DNA of 64,000 bases from Mogibacterium timidum ATCC 33093 (GCF_000525775.1 NZ_JALU01000005.1:1-64000); one strand, 5' to 3'; shown: positions 35,314 to 45,946, counted from the first letter of the stretch. Numbers and translations are program-made. Notes: generated from the sequence alone by a model not told the origin.

Positions 35314-36579
35314 ATGACACCTTATATAATAAGTATGATATTGCTGCTTCTGCTGTCGGGCTTTTTCTCGGCGACAGAGACGGCATTTACATCGGTAAGT
35401 AAAATCAAAATTAAGAATATGGCGAGCGACGATGTTACCAACGCTGAGCTGGTACTTGAGATAACGGAAAACTTCGATAAGTTCCTCACTACCATTCTGA
35501 TTGGCAACAATATTGCAAATATCGCCACAACGTCTATCGCGACGGTATTCTTTATAAAGCTATATGGCAGCTATGGCGCAACTGTTGCGACAATCGTTGT
35601 TACTATACTGGTTCTGATATTTGGTGAGATTTCGCCCAAGAACATAGCAAAAGACAAGGCGGAGGGGCTTGCGTTATTTGCAGCGCCGATTGTAAAGGCT
35701 TTGATGATAGCATTTGCTCCGCTCAACCGGATATTTGGAATATGGAAGAAGTTCGTGGACAAGCTGTTTAAGGTATCGTCCGAACAGGGCTATACAGAGG
35801 ATGAGCTCAAGACGATAGTCGAGGAGGCTAAGACTGGCGGCAACATCGGTGAGTCACAGAGTGAGCTGATCACAAACGCGATTGAATTTGAAGACCTTGA
35901 GGCGATAGACATCATAACACCTCGTATCGATATCATCGCGATAGAGCTGGGCACTCCTGTTGAGGAAATCGGCAAGACGTTCAAGAGCACGGGTCTTTCG
36001 AGGCTGCCGGTGTTTGAGGACGATCTGGACAACATAATCGGTATCCTCAATCAGAAGGATTTTCACAACTACGTGGTTGGAGAAGGCAAGAGTGTCAACC
36101 TGTACATCAAGCCTGTGGCATACGTTGCCGAGTCAATCAAGGCATCGATACTGCTCAAGAAGATGCAGGCTAAGGCTACGCACATGGCGATAATCGTCGA
36201 TGAGTACGGCGGTACGACGGGGCTGGTAACTATGGAGGATATCATTGAGGAGCTTGTCGGCAAGATTTACGATGAGCACGATACTATTGAGATGAGAGAG
36301 GTCACTGATCTCATAGATGGATCCTATTCGGTAGCAGGTGGAGCCAACGTCGAGAAGTTCTTTGAGCTTCAGGGCGAGGATATCGATATCGACGCCACCA
36401 CAGTCAACGGCTGGGCAATGATTGAGCTGGACCGCATACCTAAGGTTGGAGATCAGTTTGAATACACCTCCAAGCACAAGGTGTTTCAGGTCAGGATCAC
36501 CAGAGCTGACTCTAAGAGGGCGCTTAGATTGCATATCCGCGTTGAAGACAGACCTGAAGAGGACGAGGATGACAACTGA
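35314..36579 (+). CDS. CNNM/CorC (hemolysin C) family transmembrane protein with CBS domains
   Basis: 421 residues. The N-terminal DUF21 domain (about 1-175) has three to four helices, starting with LLLLLSGFFSATETAFTSVS. Two CBS domains (about 195-315) include DIITPRIDIIAIEL and EYGGTTGLVTMEDIIEELVG. A C-terminal CorC/HlyC transporter-associated domain (about 335-415) follows. Homologues export Mg2+ or take part in Mg2+/Na+ exchange. The clear ribosome binding site (AGGAG) is near a short upstream frame at 35298, whose TGA overlaps this ATG, so translation may be coupled. Its 3' end overlaps the small frame that precedes secA. Confidence 0.9.
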   Translation: MTPYIISMILLLLLSGFFSATETAFTSVSKIKIKNMASDDVTNAELVLEITENFDKFLTTILIGNNIANIATTSIATVFFIKLYGSYGATVATIVVTILVLIFGEISPKNIAKDKAEGLALFAAPIVKALMIAFAPLNRIFGIWKKFVDKLFKVSSEQGYTEDELKTIVEEAKTGGNIGESQSELITNAIEFEDLEAIDIITPRIDIIAIELGTPVEEIGKTFKSTGLSRLPVFEDDLDNIIGILNQKDFHNYVVGEGKSVNLYIKPVAYVAESIKASILLKKMQAKATHMAIIVDEYGGTTGLVTMEDIIEELVGKIYDEHDTIEMREVTDLIDGSYSVAGGANVEKFFELQGEDIDIDATTVNGWAMIELDRIPKVGDQFEYTSKHKVFQVRITRADSKRALRLHIRVEDRPEEDEDDN

Positions 36580-36628
36580 TAGAGAAGTAATTCAATACAT
36601 GAGAGCATTCAATGAAGGGAGCATGTAA
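36569..36628 (+). CDS. Possible 19-codon leader peptide upstream of secA
   Basis: ATG at 36569 opens a 19-codon frame (MTTDREVIQYMRAFNEGSM) whose TAA abuts the secA ATG. It overlaps the end of the preceding gene by 11 bp and has an AGAGGACGAGG upstream. The position recalls secretion-monitoring leaders such as SecM, but no arrest motif is recognised and no signal sequence is present. It may only couple translation. Confidence 0.35.
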   Translation: MTTDREVIQYMRAFNEGSM

Positions 36629-39442
36629 ATGGGTTTAGCAGAAAAGATTTTTGGAGACCTCAACAAGCGTGAGGTAAAGAAGATTGAGAAAATAGTAGAC
36701 GTAATTGAATCGTACGATGAGCAGATGCAGGCGCTGTCCGACGATGAGCTGCGTGCCAAGACCATCGAGTTCAAGAAGCGTCTTGGCACGATAAGAGAGG
36801 AAGGCGAGGAAGGTCCGTTTGAGACCGTCGACGACATATTGCCGGAGGCATTCGCCGTATGTCGTGAGGGTGCAGTTAGAAGTCTCGGCATGAAGCATTT
36901 CAGAGTACAGCTCATCGGCGGTGTGGTCCTTCACCAGGGTAGAATCGCTGAGATGAAGACAGGTGAAGGTAAAACTCTGGTAGCTACGTTGGCTGCATAT
37001 CTCAACGCCTTGACAGGCAAAGGTGTGCATGTAGTTACAGTTAACGACTACCTGGCTAAGCGTGACGCGGACTGGATGGGTAAGCTATATACATTCTTAG
37101 GGCTGACTGTCGGCTGCGTTATCAATTCGCTCAAGGGCGATGATCGCAAGGACGCGTATCAGGCTGACATCACTTATGGAACCAACAACGAGTTCGGCTT
37201 CGATTATCTGCGTGACAACATGGTTACATATGAGGAAGAACTTACACAGCGCGAGCTTAATTTCGCTATCGTCGACGAGGTCGATTCTATCCTGATTGAT
37301 GAGGCTCGTACACCTCTGATTATTTCCGGTAAGGGTGTCGATTCCAGCGACATGTACAGGACTGCAAATACCTTTGTTCATACTCTGGCTCGAGATACTA
37401 CGAGTGAAGAGGAGGACGGTGAGAACGGAATTCACGGCGATTACACAGTCGACGAGAAGGATAAACAGGTTGCGCTCAACGAGACCGGAGTTAAGGCGGC
37501 AGAGACTTATTTCGGTATCGAAAACTTCTCCGATCCTGACAACATGGAGCTCAACCACTATGTCAATCAGGCTTTGCATGCTAACTACCTGATGAAGAGG
37601 GATGTGGACTACATAGTCAAAGACGGAGAGATTCTGATCGTCGATGAATTCACCGGTCGTCTGATGTACGGCAGACGGTTCTCAAACGGCTTACATCAGG
37701 CTATCGAGGCTAAGGAAGGTGTGTCCGTAAGGTCTGAGTCCAAGACTCTCGCAACTATCACCCTGCAGAACTACTTCCGTATGTACAACAAGCTATCCGG
37801 TATGACGGGTACAGCCAAGACAGAGGAAGACGAATTTAGAGACATCTACAATATGGATGTAGTTGTCATCCCAACCAACAAGCCAATCGCCAGACAGGAT
37901 CTGGACGACGCGGTATATGCTCATCAACCCGGCAAATACAAAGCCATTGTTGATAGAGTTGCCGAGGCTAACGCCACCGGTCAGCCGGTGCTCGTAGGTA
38001 CTATCTCAATCGAGATATCCGAGCTGATCAGCGATATGCTCAAGAAGAGGGGCATCAAGCACAGCGTTCTGAACGCTAAGCACCATGAGAAGGAAGCCGA
38101 GATTGTTGCGGAGGCAGGTCGTAAGGGCGCCGTAACAATCGCTACCAACATGGCCGGTCGTGGTACCGATATTATTCTCGGTGGTAATGCTGACTTTGAA
38201 GCCAGACAGGAGATGAAGAAGCTCGAGTATACGCCTGAGCAGATTGCTTTTGCGACAGGCTTTGAGAAGTCAACCGACGATGAGCTTAACTCAGCTCGAA
38301 GCAAGTATCATGAGCTGCTTGAGTCCTTTGCTGCGGAACGTAAGGAAGAGCAGGAGGAAGTCAGGCAGCTCGGAGGACTCTGCATCATCGGTACTGAAAG
38401 ACATGAGTCGAGACGTATCGATAATCAGCTCCGAGGACGTTCCGGACGTCAGGGGGATCCCGGTGAGACACAATTCTTCATTTCGCTTGAGGATGATCTG
38501 ATGAGACTGTTCGGCGGGGAGAGAATGCAGAGAATTGTACAGAGTGTCGGACTTGGTGACGACGAGGCTATTGAGGCCAAGGTGCTGTCGAGATCAATTG
38601 AAAATGCCCAGAAGAAGATCGAGGGCAAGAACTTCGGTATTCGTAAATACGTTCTCCAGTACGACGACGTCATGAACAGACAGAGATCGCAGATATACGA
38701 GCAGCGCAAGATGGTACTCGATGGAGAGAATCTCCGAGATTATATCATGGGAATGGTGGATGAGCTTGTAAATGCCATCATCGCACCGGTCACTATGAAT
38801 TCGAGATTCTCCGAGGACTGGGATATGGACGATATATACGAGGGCTGCGAGCAGATAACCCCCGCATTTAGAGACAGGCTGAATTATACAGAGGAGGAGC
38901 AAAGAGAACTCGACGAGGAGCAGCTGCGAGAGGATATCAACAGGGTATTCGAGCAGATTTACGAAGAGAAGGAAGCTGAGGTCGGTATTGAGCATATGCG
39001 TGAGGTTGAACGCATGATTATGCTGAGAGTCGTTGACAATCGCTGGATGGATCACATCGATGCGATGGAGCAGCTCAAGAACGGTATCGGGCTTCGCGGC
39101 TATGGACAGCAGGATCCTGCTGTTGCTTACGCTAAGGAAGGCTTCGACATGTTCGGAGAGATGATTGCAGATATCCGCGAGGAGACTGTAAAATATTGCT
39201 TCAACGTCAGTGTCGAGACACGTACGGAGCGTCGTGCAGTTTCGATTGGCGAGGTGGAGAGTAAGGAAGAATATCATGACGAGGAGCTTGCAGCTGCTCG
39301 TGGAAATGGTCAGCAGTATCAGACCAACGGAGAGCAGGTTCAGGTGCCTGTTCACCGCACAGAGCCTAAGATTGGCAGGAATGATCCGTGCCCATGCGGC
39401 TCAGGCAAGAAGTATAAGAATTGCTGCGGCAAATTTAAGTAG
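36629..39442 (+). CDS. secA: Protein translocase ATPase SecA
   Basis: 937 residues, full length. NBD1 has the Walker A MKTGEGKT and the [19 protein letters not shown] box. The preprotein cross-linking domain follows, then NBD2 with [14 protein letters not shown] and the [15 protein letters not shown] motif, the helical scaffold, and a C-terminal zinc finger [14 protein letters not shown] that docks on SecB or the ribosome. SecA drives preproteins through SecYEG. Two extra acidic stretches (about 255-270 and 555-585) are within family variation. It lies 49 bp after the CNNM gene, preceding prfB as in many Firmicutes. Confidence 0.97.
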   Translation: MGLAEKIFGDLNKREVKKIEKIVDVIESYDEQMQALSDDELRAKTIEFKKRLGTIREEGEEGPFETVDDILPEAFAVCREGAVRSLGMKHFRVQLIGGVVLHQGRIAEMKTGEGKTLVATLAAYLNALTGKGVHVVTVNDYLAKRDADWMGKLYTFLGLTVGCVINSLKGDDRKDAYQADITYGTNNEFGFDYLRDNMVTYEEELTQRELNFAIVDEVDSILIDEARTPLIISGKGVDSSDMYRTANTFVHTLARDTTSEEEDGENGIHGDYTVDEKDKQVALNETGVKAAETYFGIENFSDPDNMELNHYVNQALHANYLMKRDVDYIVKDGEILIVDEFTGRLMYGRRFSNGLHQAIEAKEGVSVRSESKTLATITLQNYFRMYNKLSGMTGTAKTEEDEFRDIYNMDVVVIPTNKPIARQDLDDAVYAHQPGKYKAIVDRVAEANATGQPVLVGTISIEISELISDMLKKRGIKHSVLNAKHHEKEAEIVAEAGRKGAVTIATNMAGRGTDIILGGNADFEARQEMKKLEYTPEQIAFATGFEKSTDDELNSARSKYHELLESFAAERKEEQEEVRQLGGLCIIGTERHESRRIDNQLRGRSGRQGDPGETQFFISLEDDLMRLFGGERMQRIVQSVGLGDDEAIEAKVLSRSIENAQKKIEGKNFGIRKYVLQYDDVMNRQRSQIYEQRKMVLDGENLRDYIMGMVDELVNAIIAPVTMNSRFSEDWDMDDIYEGCEQITPAFRDRLNYTEEEQRELDEEQLREDINRVFEQIYEEKEAEVGIEHMREVERMIMLRVVDNRWMDHIDAMEQLKNGIGLRGYGQQDPAVAYAKEGFDMFGEMIADIREETVKYCFNVSVETRTERRAVSIGEVESKEEYHDEELAAARGNGQQYQTNGEQVQVPVHRTEPKIGRNDPCPCGSGKKYKNCCGKFK

Positions 39443-39472
39443 GATGGTTAACACATATCATAGGAGATTACG

Positions 39473-40589
39473 ATGATTGAGCTAGATGAGATAAAGCAGA
39501 CTTTACCCGAGGAGCTGAGCAAGCTCGCAGAGGTAGGAGATTATCTTTGACCCTGCCGGATTAGCGACTAAGATTGATGACATGGAGCAGGAGATGCTGC
39601 GCCCCGGTTTCTGGGATTCTCCCGACGAAGCTCAGAAACTCATGAAGCACAAAAAGCATCTCGAAAACGAACTCGAGCAGTACAACGGACTGAGGCAGGG
39701 CTTTCAGGATGTAGCCGATATGATTGAGCTGGCAGACGAATACGACGACTACTCAGAGGCTAAGGACATCATAAGAACCTTCAGGAGACTCCACGAGGAA
39801 ATGGAGGCTCTTGAGCTCAGCAGACTGTTGACCGGCAAGTATGATGAAAAGAACGCAATCCTCAGCATCCACGCCGGCACAGGCGGGGTAGATGCCATGG
39901 ACTGGGCAGAGATGCTGATGAGGATGTATCTCAGATACTGCGATCAACATGGCTTTAAGACGGACGTGGTGGATTTGCAGAACGATACGCTGGCCGGTAT
40001 CAAGAGCTGCACCATAGTGATAAGCGGCATCAATGCATACGGCTATCTGCGCAGCGAGGCGGGCGTGCATAGATTAGTCCGCATTTCACCTTTCAATTCT
40101 GCCGGCAAGAGACAGACATCCTTCGCGGCAGTGGAGGTGCTGCCGGATATGGGCGACAGCATCGAAGTCAACATTGCCCCTAATGACCTCAAGATAGATA
40201 CCTACAGGAGCTCCGGTGCGGGCGGACAGCACGTAAATACCACTGATTCGGCCATTCGAATCACACATCTCCCAACCAACATCGTTGTAACATGCCAAAA
40301 CGAGAGATCTCAGCTATATAACAAAGAGATGGCTATTAAGATTCTCGCTTCGAAGCTGCAGCAGCTCGCTGAGCAGCAGCACAAGGAGAGCCTCGATGAG
40401 CTCAAGGGAGACATGAGTCAGGTAACATGGGGTGCACAGATTAGATCCTATGTGTTCCAGCCGTATACTATGGTCAAGGATCACCGCACCGGCACGGAGG
40501 TCGGAAATGTGAGTGCGGTCATGGATGGCGCTCTCGATGACTTTATCAGAGCCAAGCTGTCTCAGGAAGCAAAGGAGAGGAGTAGCTAG
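39473..40589 (+). CDS. prfB: Peptide chain release factor 2, with programmed +1 frameshift
   Basis: 371 residues when read across the shift. Translation starts at ATG 39473 (TAGGAGA upstream), runs 25 codons to CTT-TGA-C (39545-39551), and moves +1 onto GAC, continuing to 40589. An internal Shine-Dalgarno-like AGGAGA lies 5 nt before CTT, as in the E. coli site. RF2 thus senses its own level at its UGA stop. The domain 2 tripeptide SPF reads UGA/UAA, and GAGGQHVN carries the GGQ needed for peptide release. A simple reading frame would wrongly start at 39582. It follows secA by 30 bp and abuts the next gene. Confidence 0.96.
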
Positions 40590-41230
40590 TGAAGAAGCAC
40601 ATAGTGTTCGATTTTGATGGCACAGTTCTCGATACTGACCAGCTGATTATCGACTCCTGGCAGGCGGTATTTCGTCGGTTCAGGGGCGAAGAAACTACTG
40701 AAAAGCTGATACTCTCTACATTTGGCGAGACAGTTGCGAATACAGTGCAGGAGCTTTTTCCGGAGGAGAATGCGGAGGAGGTTATGCAGGTTTACCGCAG
40801 CTATCAGCAGAAGCACAGCGCAGGAGCCTACAGATTATATCCGGGCATCCGCGAGCTGCTCGGCGAACTGAAGGAGCACCGCTACAAGCTGTCAATCGTA
40901 ACGTCCAGGCTCGGCAATACCACGATGCAGTATTTAGGCGAGATGGGTATCAAGGATAAGTTTGATGTTATTGTCACTGCGGACGATGTGACTTCCCCAA
41001 AGCCTGATCCTACACCCTTGTTGACAGCGATGGATAAGCTCGGTGTTGGCAGGGACGAGTCGATAATGCTCGGCGACACGAGATTTGACATAGGCTGCTG
41101 CGTCAACGCCGGAGTGGACAGCATCCTCGTCGGCTGGGGCAGGAGCTGTGGCCGAACCTCACTGAGAGGTCTTGAGCCTACATATAGGATCTATCAACCC
41201 GGGGATTTGTTTGAGATAATCGAGGGATAG
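40589..41230 (+). CDS. HAD-family phosphatase (PpaX/Gph-like)
   Basis: 213 residues from a GTG at 40589 that overlaps the prfB stop. Motif I FDFDGTVLDTD (residues 7-17), a helical cap domain, motif II SIVTSRLGN, motif III in TSPKPDPTPLL and motif IV MLGDTRFDI identify a subfamily I HAD hydrolase like PpaX pyrophosphatase or phosphoglycolate phosphatase. The exact substrate cannot be read. It belongs to the secA-prfB transcript and is followed after 1 bp by the addB-like gene. Confidence 0.85.
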   Translation: MKKHIVFDFDGTVLDTDQLIIDSWQAVFRRFRGEETTEKLILSTFGETVANTVQELFPEENAEEVMQVYRSYQQKHSAGAYRLYPGIRELLGELKEHRYKLSIVTSRLGNTTMQYLGEMGIKDKFDVIVTADDVTSPKPDPTPLLTAMDKLGVGRDESIMLGDTRFDIGCCVNAGVDSILVGWGRSCGRTSLRGLEPTYRIYQPGDLFEIIEG

Positions 41231-41231
41231 C

Positions 41232-44200
41232 ATGCTTAACCTATTTATGGCACGCGAGTGCATGAACAAGGAGAGATTCATATACGAGAATATACACGGC
41301 AAGGCGTATGTGCTGGTGCCCAACCAGTACACGCTTGTCGCTGAGGAGCAGGCACTCAAATATACGGAGAGTGCCTGCCTTCTTGATATTGAGATTCTAT
41401 CTCTCAGCAGGCTGGGTCAACGCGCGCTGGCTGAGCAAGGCAAGGAGAACATAGAGATACTCGACCGCTACGGCCGTCACATGCTGCTCTACAAGATCAT
41501 CAAGTCTCATCGTGACGAGCTTGAGGTATTCAAGTCTGCGGCGGACCAAAATGGGTTCATAGACATGGTCAACGACTTTATCGCTGATTTCAAGCAGCAG
41601 GACTGCACGCTGTCCGATCTGGAGGCTATGATCGCCGCGAATGATTCCGGCGAGATCCTATCACGTAAGCTGTGTGAGTTGAGAATTATAATCGAGGAAT
41701 ACGAGACTGAGCTCACGGGAAACTACATAGACTCCGAGGACTACAGCTCGATGTACGTCGCGGCTATCGGGGAGTCGGAGCTACTGCGAGACCATACAGT
41801 GTGGGTCTATGGATTTGACAGTCTAGCCCCCAAGTACATGGATGCCTTAATTGAGATGGCCAAGCGGGTGGAAGTCAATCTTATGCTCAATGTCAGCGAC
41901 TTCGGGCTGGATATCAGTCTAGGTGACGCACTTACTGCAAAAGCAGGTGACGCGGGTGTTGCAGTGTCCCGTGCGTCCGTAGCGGACCGGTACAGAGAGT
42001 CTTCGAGATCAACGCTGGATTATCTGGAGCGGAATCTGTTCAGGACGGTGTCAGGATCTAATGATGCAGGCATTGGGAATGTACCGGATACAGAAGAGAT
42101 TAACGATGAAATCAAGCTGGTTGAATGCGCCAATCCGTTCTATGAGGCAGAGAGCGCAGTGTCTTACATATACGAGCTCATAAGAGATAAAGACTATAGG
42201 ATGAGCGATATAGCGGTTATCTGCAACGATGATTCGGCAAGGCAGCCGATCATCAGGCGGACCTTTGATGAGTACGGTATTCCTCTGTTTGTCGATTCGA
42301 GACGTACTATCACCGACTCGATGGCGGCTCGCTTCATAGTCAGTCTGATGGAATTCGTGCTGTTCAACTATAGAACCTCTGCGCTGTTTGTATTGCTCAA
42401 GACTGAGCTGACGAACGTAGAGAGGGAAGCAGTAGAGCATCTCGAGAACTATGCCCGCAACTACAGGATTCGCGGCAGCATGTGGACGAAAAAGTTCAAG
42501 TACGGGCACTTTGATTATACTGACAGCGAGTTCAATCAGCTTGAATCAACCAGAAGCTTTATCATGGAGCAGGTGCTCAAGCTGCAGAACATAGTCGAGG
42601 CTTCCGGAACTGTGAGTGAATTCGTGGACGGCTTGATTAAGCTGCTGGAGGAGGAATGGCAGCTGCCGGCCAGACTCACGCGAGCAGCTGAGAGGCAGGC
42701 TTTCGAAGGATATAATGAGGAAGCGCAGAATACAGCTCAGAGCTATGAAGCCTGTGTCAAGATTCTCGAGCAGTTGTCGACGATTCTCGGCGATGAGATT
42801 TTTGACAATAACAGCTTTGCAGAGCTGATGCAGCTCTACAGGAAGGGCCTTGAATCCATCGATATCGGAGTCATCCCTCCCGCTCTCGATGGAATCACTA
42901 TGGGGTCGATGATCAGAACCAGACCGAGACCGCTCAAGGCTATGATAGTTCTGGCAGCTAACGAGGGAGTGTTGCCGATGGAGCCATCGCCGGAAGGACT
43001 TTTTTCCGTAGATGAGATGGCATTTTTCAAGGAGCATGATTTTCCTATAGGACACCTCGACGAGATCAAGATGACCGAAGAGAACGTAGCCATGTACAGG
43101 CTCATCTCCAAGCCGTCCGAGAGGCTGTATGTAAGCTGGGCGCTATCCGACTCGGAGGGGCAGGACTGCAAGCCGTCATCGTTGGTTGATACACTGCGAT
43201 CAGCATTACCGCAGCTGAAGCTTCACAAGGATGTCGTATCGAACGGACTCGAGATGAGCGTGGTAAACAATCCCAAGACAGCAATGCGCCATCTGCTCAA
43301 CTATCTCAAGGGACGCCGGTCGCAGGAGCAGATATCCGATGCCGGACAGGTCAAAATGATTACAGATTCGATAATCTCGTGGTATAAGTGCAATAATCCA
43401 CAGGTACTTGGCATAGCTATGAAGGCGGCGCGTGAGGACAACGCGGCAGAGCCGATTTCAGCGAGAATGGCAGGACGGCTCTTTGCCGGATCTAACGGTG
43501 AGTTTTCTTTCTCGCCGACAAGGATTGAGAACTTCAATCACTGTCCTTTTAAACATTTTGTGTCTTACGGACTAAGACCTCGTGAGGAGCGTGAGTTTAG
43601 AGGGTCGTCACGAGAGATAGGTGATATATATCATGAGTGTATAATGAGGGTCTCCGAGGAGCTTGAAGCTGAGAATCTCTGGGGGACCATCAGCGAGGCT
43701 GAAATCAACCGGCTGGTACAGGAAAAACTCAAAGAGATTGCTGCCGATTATAGGGACGGATTGTTCGTAGCGGATGGACGAGAACAGTACAGGCTCGATA
43801 GAGTTGCACGGGTCTGTGCGCGCGTAGCTGACAATCTGGCAGAACAGATGAGACAAGGTAAGGTCGAGAAGTCCTATTTTGAGGAAGAATTCAGAAGAGG
43901 CAGGATATTTGACCCGATTGAGCTGACGATAGATAATCACAAGGTGTTTATAGAGGGCAAAATTGACAGAGTCGATGTATTTGAAGGTGGAGATATGCGC
44001 GTCATCGATTACAAAACCGGCGGAGATAAGGTTAACATAGAGCAGATGCGCTGCGGTTATAAGATGCAGCTGATGGTATACATGCAGGGTGCTAAGTCCG
44101 ATGACAGGAGACCCGCGGGCGTGTTCTACTACAACATCAAGGATTTGTCGGTTCAGATGGGTAATGACGGCGATGTTGCTGACACTGTTAGCAATGAGAT

Positions 44201-44510
44201 GAACAAGGGGATGGCTCTAAACGGACTTTGTGTGGACGAAGCGCATATACTGGACGAAATGCCGGAATCTATGCTGGGCGTCAAAAAATTTATCATCTCA
44301 AGAGCAACCTTTGAGAGTATTGAGGCAGACGTGAGCCGGTCAATATACGATATCAGCAAGCGGATCATATCCGGTGATGTCAGTATTTCGCCAACCAAGA
44401 CGAAGGCTGCAGCTGATATCAAGGGAGAGTGTAAGTACTGCAAATACAACTCAATATGCAGATTCGATATAACATACAAAGGTAACAGGTATAGGGAAGT
44501 AGATGGGTAA
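41232..44510 (+). CDS. addB: AddB-like PD-(D/E)XK nuclease/helicase subunit without a P-loop
   Basis: 1,092 residues. Inactivated helicase-like domains fill most of the length (ANEGVLPMEPSPEGLFS, then HLDEIKMTEENVAMYRLI). The C-terminal RecB-family nuclease follows (about 760-1092): NHCPFKHFVSYGLRPRE, IDRVDVFEGGDMRVIDYKTG as the D-x(n)-DYK active site, and CKYCKYNSICRF. These give one plus three cysteines for an AddB-type 4Fe-4S cluster. In typical AddB the N-terminus holds GRxGSGKT; here the matching place reads ARECMNKE, so ATP binding there is unlikely. AddAB processes double-strand breaks for recombination. No addA follows, as it usually does. Overlaps the next gene by 8 bp. Confidence 0.82.
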   Translation: MLNLFMARECMNKERFIYENIHGKAYVLVPNQYTLVAEEQALKYTESACLLDIEILSLSRLGQRALAEQGKENIEILDRYGRHMLLYKIIKSHRDELEVFKSAADQNGFIDMVNDFIADFKQQDCTLSDLEAMIAANDSGEILSRKLCELRIIIEEYETELTGNYIDSEDYSSMYVAAIGESELLRDHTVWVYGFDSLAPKYMDALIEMAKRVEVNLMLNVSDFGLDISLGDALTAKAGDAGVAVSRASVADRYRESSRSTLDYLERNLFRTVSGSNDAGIGNVPDTEEINDEIKLVECANPFYEAESAVSYIYELIRDKDYRMSDIAVICNDDSARQPIIRRTFDEYGIPLFVDSRRTITDSMAARFIVSLMEFVLFNYRTSALFVLLKTELTNVEREAVEHLENYARNYRIRGSMWTKKFKYGHFDYTDSEFNQLESTRSFIMEQVLKLQNIVEASGTVSEFVDGLIKLLEEEWQLPARLTRAAERQAFEGYNEEAQNTAQSYEACVKILEQLSTILGDEIFDNNSFAELMQLYRKGLESIDIGVIPPALDGITMGSMIRTRPRPLKAMIVLAANEGVLPMEPSPEGLFSVDEMAFFKEHDFPIGHLDEIKMTEENVAMYRLISKPSERLYVSWALSDSEGQDCKPSSLVDTLRSALPQLKLHKDVVSNGLEMSVVNNPKTAMRHLLNYLKGRRSQEQISDAGQVKMITDSIISWYKCNNPQVLGIAMKAAREDNAAEPISARMAGRLFAGSNGEFSFSPTRIENFNHCPFKHFVSYGLRPREEREFRGSSREIGDIYHECIMRVSEELEAENLWGTISEAEINRLVQEKLKEIAADYRDGLFVADGREQYRLDRVARVCARVADNLAEQMRQGKVEKSYFEEEFRRGRIFDPIELTIDNHKVFIEGKIDRVDVFEGGDMRVIDYKTGGDKVNIEQMRCGYKMQLMVYMQGAKSDDRRPAGVFYYNIKDLSVQMGNDGDVADTVSNEMNKGMALNGLCVDEAHILDEMPESMLGVKKFIISRATFESIEADVSRSIYDISKRIISGDVSISPTKTKAAADIKGECKYCKYNSICRFDITYKGNRYREVDG

Positions 44511-45315
44511 ATTGAGGATTGCATCTATCGGCAGCAGCAGCTCCGGTAATGCGTATATAGTTTCAAATGGCAAGACGAGGCTGCTGCTCGACGTGGGACT
44601 TACAGCCAAGCGTATCAAGGAGGGTCTGGCTGAATGTAACCTGACCTCAGATGATATCCAAGGCATATTTGTGACTCACGAGCACGTGGATCACGTCAAG
44701 AGCATCAGGGCAATTGCCAAGGCATGCGCAGGAGCCAAGGTGTACACGTCTCGAGGCACAGCCGGCAGCTGCGATAAATTTGAACACATACGAGCTGAGC
44801 AGCTCGAATACATGTCTGCCCAGGATGTGGTAAGGATTGGTGACCTAAGCATCAAGGCTTTCGCTCTATCGCACGATGCTGCTGAACCGCTCGGATTCAG
44901 CTTCATGGAGGAAGGTGAACAGCTCTCGGTAGCGACGGATACAGGAGTTGTTACAGACGAGATAGATGAAGAGGTTAAGCACGCAAATACACTGGTGCTG
45001 GAAGCTAACCACGAGGAAAGCATCCTTCAGATGGGAGATTATCCGTATTCTCTCAAACGCAGGATACTGGGAGAATATGGACATCTGTCCAACGTCGCAA
45101 GCGGCATCACTATCGCCAGGGCTCTGTTGGCGCGCAAGTGTGTGGGACGCTCGGATAGCGATCAGCGTATTATGCTGGCTCATCTCAGCTCTCACAACAA
45201 TACTCCTGATACCGCGTTGCTGACGGTCCGTAATATTTTGGATGAGAATGAGCTCTGTCAAGGTAGCGACTTTACGATCAAGGTTGCTGCGAAGGACAGC
45301 CTTACAGTGCTTTAA
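44503..45315 (+). CDS. walJ: MBL-fold metallo-hydrolase, WalJ/YycJ family
   Basis: 270 residues. It begins SIGSSSSGNAYIVSNGKTRLL, and the zinc motif is THEHVDH (about residues 58-64). FALSHDAAEPLGFSF and HLSNVASGITIARALL complete the YycJ/WalJ pattern. In Bacillus the family lies in the walRK operon and has been linked to cell wall and DNA-repair phenotypes; its substrate is unsettled. Here it is instead next to addB-like and rlmH genes, in one transcript (24 bp to rlmH). Confidence 0.88.
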   Translation: MGKLRIASIGSSSSGNAYIVSNGKTRLLLDVGLTAKRIKEGLAECNLTSDDIQGIFVTHEHVDHVKSIRAIAKACAGAKVYTSRGTAGSCDKFEHIRAEQLEYMSAQDVVRIGDLSIKAFALSHDAAEPLGFSFMEEGEQLSVATDTGVVTDEIDEEVKHANTLVLEANHEESILQMGDYPYSLKRRILGEYGHLSNVASGITIARALLARKCVGRSDSDQRIMLAHLSSHNNTPDTALLTVRNILDENELCQGSDFTIKVAAKDSLTVL

Positions 45316-45338
45316 TAGGCATAGGCAGAGGGAGAGAT

Positions 45339-45818
45339 ATGAAGATACGAATCATATGTATAGGGAAGCTCAAGGAGAAATATTGGACTGCGGCAGTCGC
45401 CGAGTACAGTAAACGCATCGGCAGTTATGCCGATATTGAGATAGTCGAGCTCAAGGAAAGCAAGCTTCCTGCAAACCCATCGCCTGCGGACGAGACCAAT
45501 GTGCTCACACGCGAGGGAGAGAAGATCCTTAGTAGAATCAAGGATAACGACTATGTGATAGCGATGGAAGTAGAAGGACAGCAGCTTGACTCTGTGGAGC
45601 TGTCCGGAAAGCTGCAGAGAATATTTGATACAGGATCATCTACTATCGATTTTATCATTGGAGGCAGCTTGGGCTTATCAGATAAAGTTAAGCGGAGAGC
45701 AGACTATGGGATGTCTTTCTCCATGCTCACCTTCCCGCATCAGTTGGCAAGGGTGATGCTGCTGGAGCAGGTGTATAGAGCGTTTAAGATTAGTAACGGG
45801 GAGACGTATCACAAATGA
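45339..45818 (+). CDS. rlmH: 23S rRNA (pseudouridine1915-N3)-methyltransferase RlmH
   Basis: 159 residues with the SPOUT fold signatures IGKLKEKYW near the start, LDSVELSGKL, FIIGGSLGLSDKVK (SAM-binding knot) and the conserved FPHQLARVMLLEQVYRAFKI at the end. It methylates pseudouridine 1915 in helix 69 on assembled ribosomes. The walJ-rlmH neighbourhood is common in Firmicutes. A very strong terminator follows at 45897. Confidence 0.96.
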   Translation: MKIRIICIGKLKEKYWTAAVAEYSKRIGSYADIEIVELKESKLPANPSPADETNVLTREGEKILSRIKDNDYVIAMEVEGQQLDSVELSGKLQRIFDTGSSTIDFIIGGSLGLSDKVKRRADYGMSFSMLTFPHQLARVMLLEQVYRAFKISNGETYHK

Positions 45819-45896
45819 GAATATAAGTCATGTTTGGTTATATCATGTTGTGAAACCGGCATTTACCTACTTTACAAGTACTATATATAGTAATTC

Positions 45897-45946
45897 AAGT
45901 ACGAGGAGACCTCCGCTTAAGAGCAGAGGTCTCCTCGTACTTTTAC
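45897..45946. terminator. Strong bidirectional terminator after rlmH
   Basis: AAGTACGAGGAGACCTC (45897-45913) and GAGGTCTCCTCGTACTT (45926-45942) form a perfect 17-bp stem with a 12-nt loop, followed by TTAC. It separates the convergent rlmH transcript and the DMT transporter gene. Confidence 0.9.
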
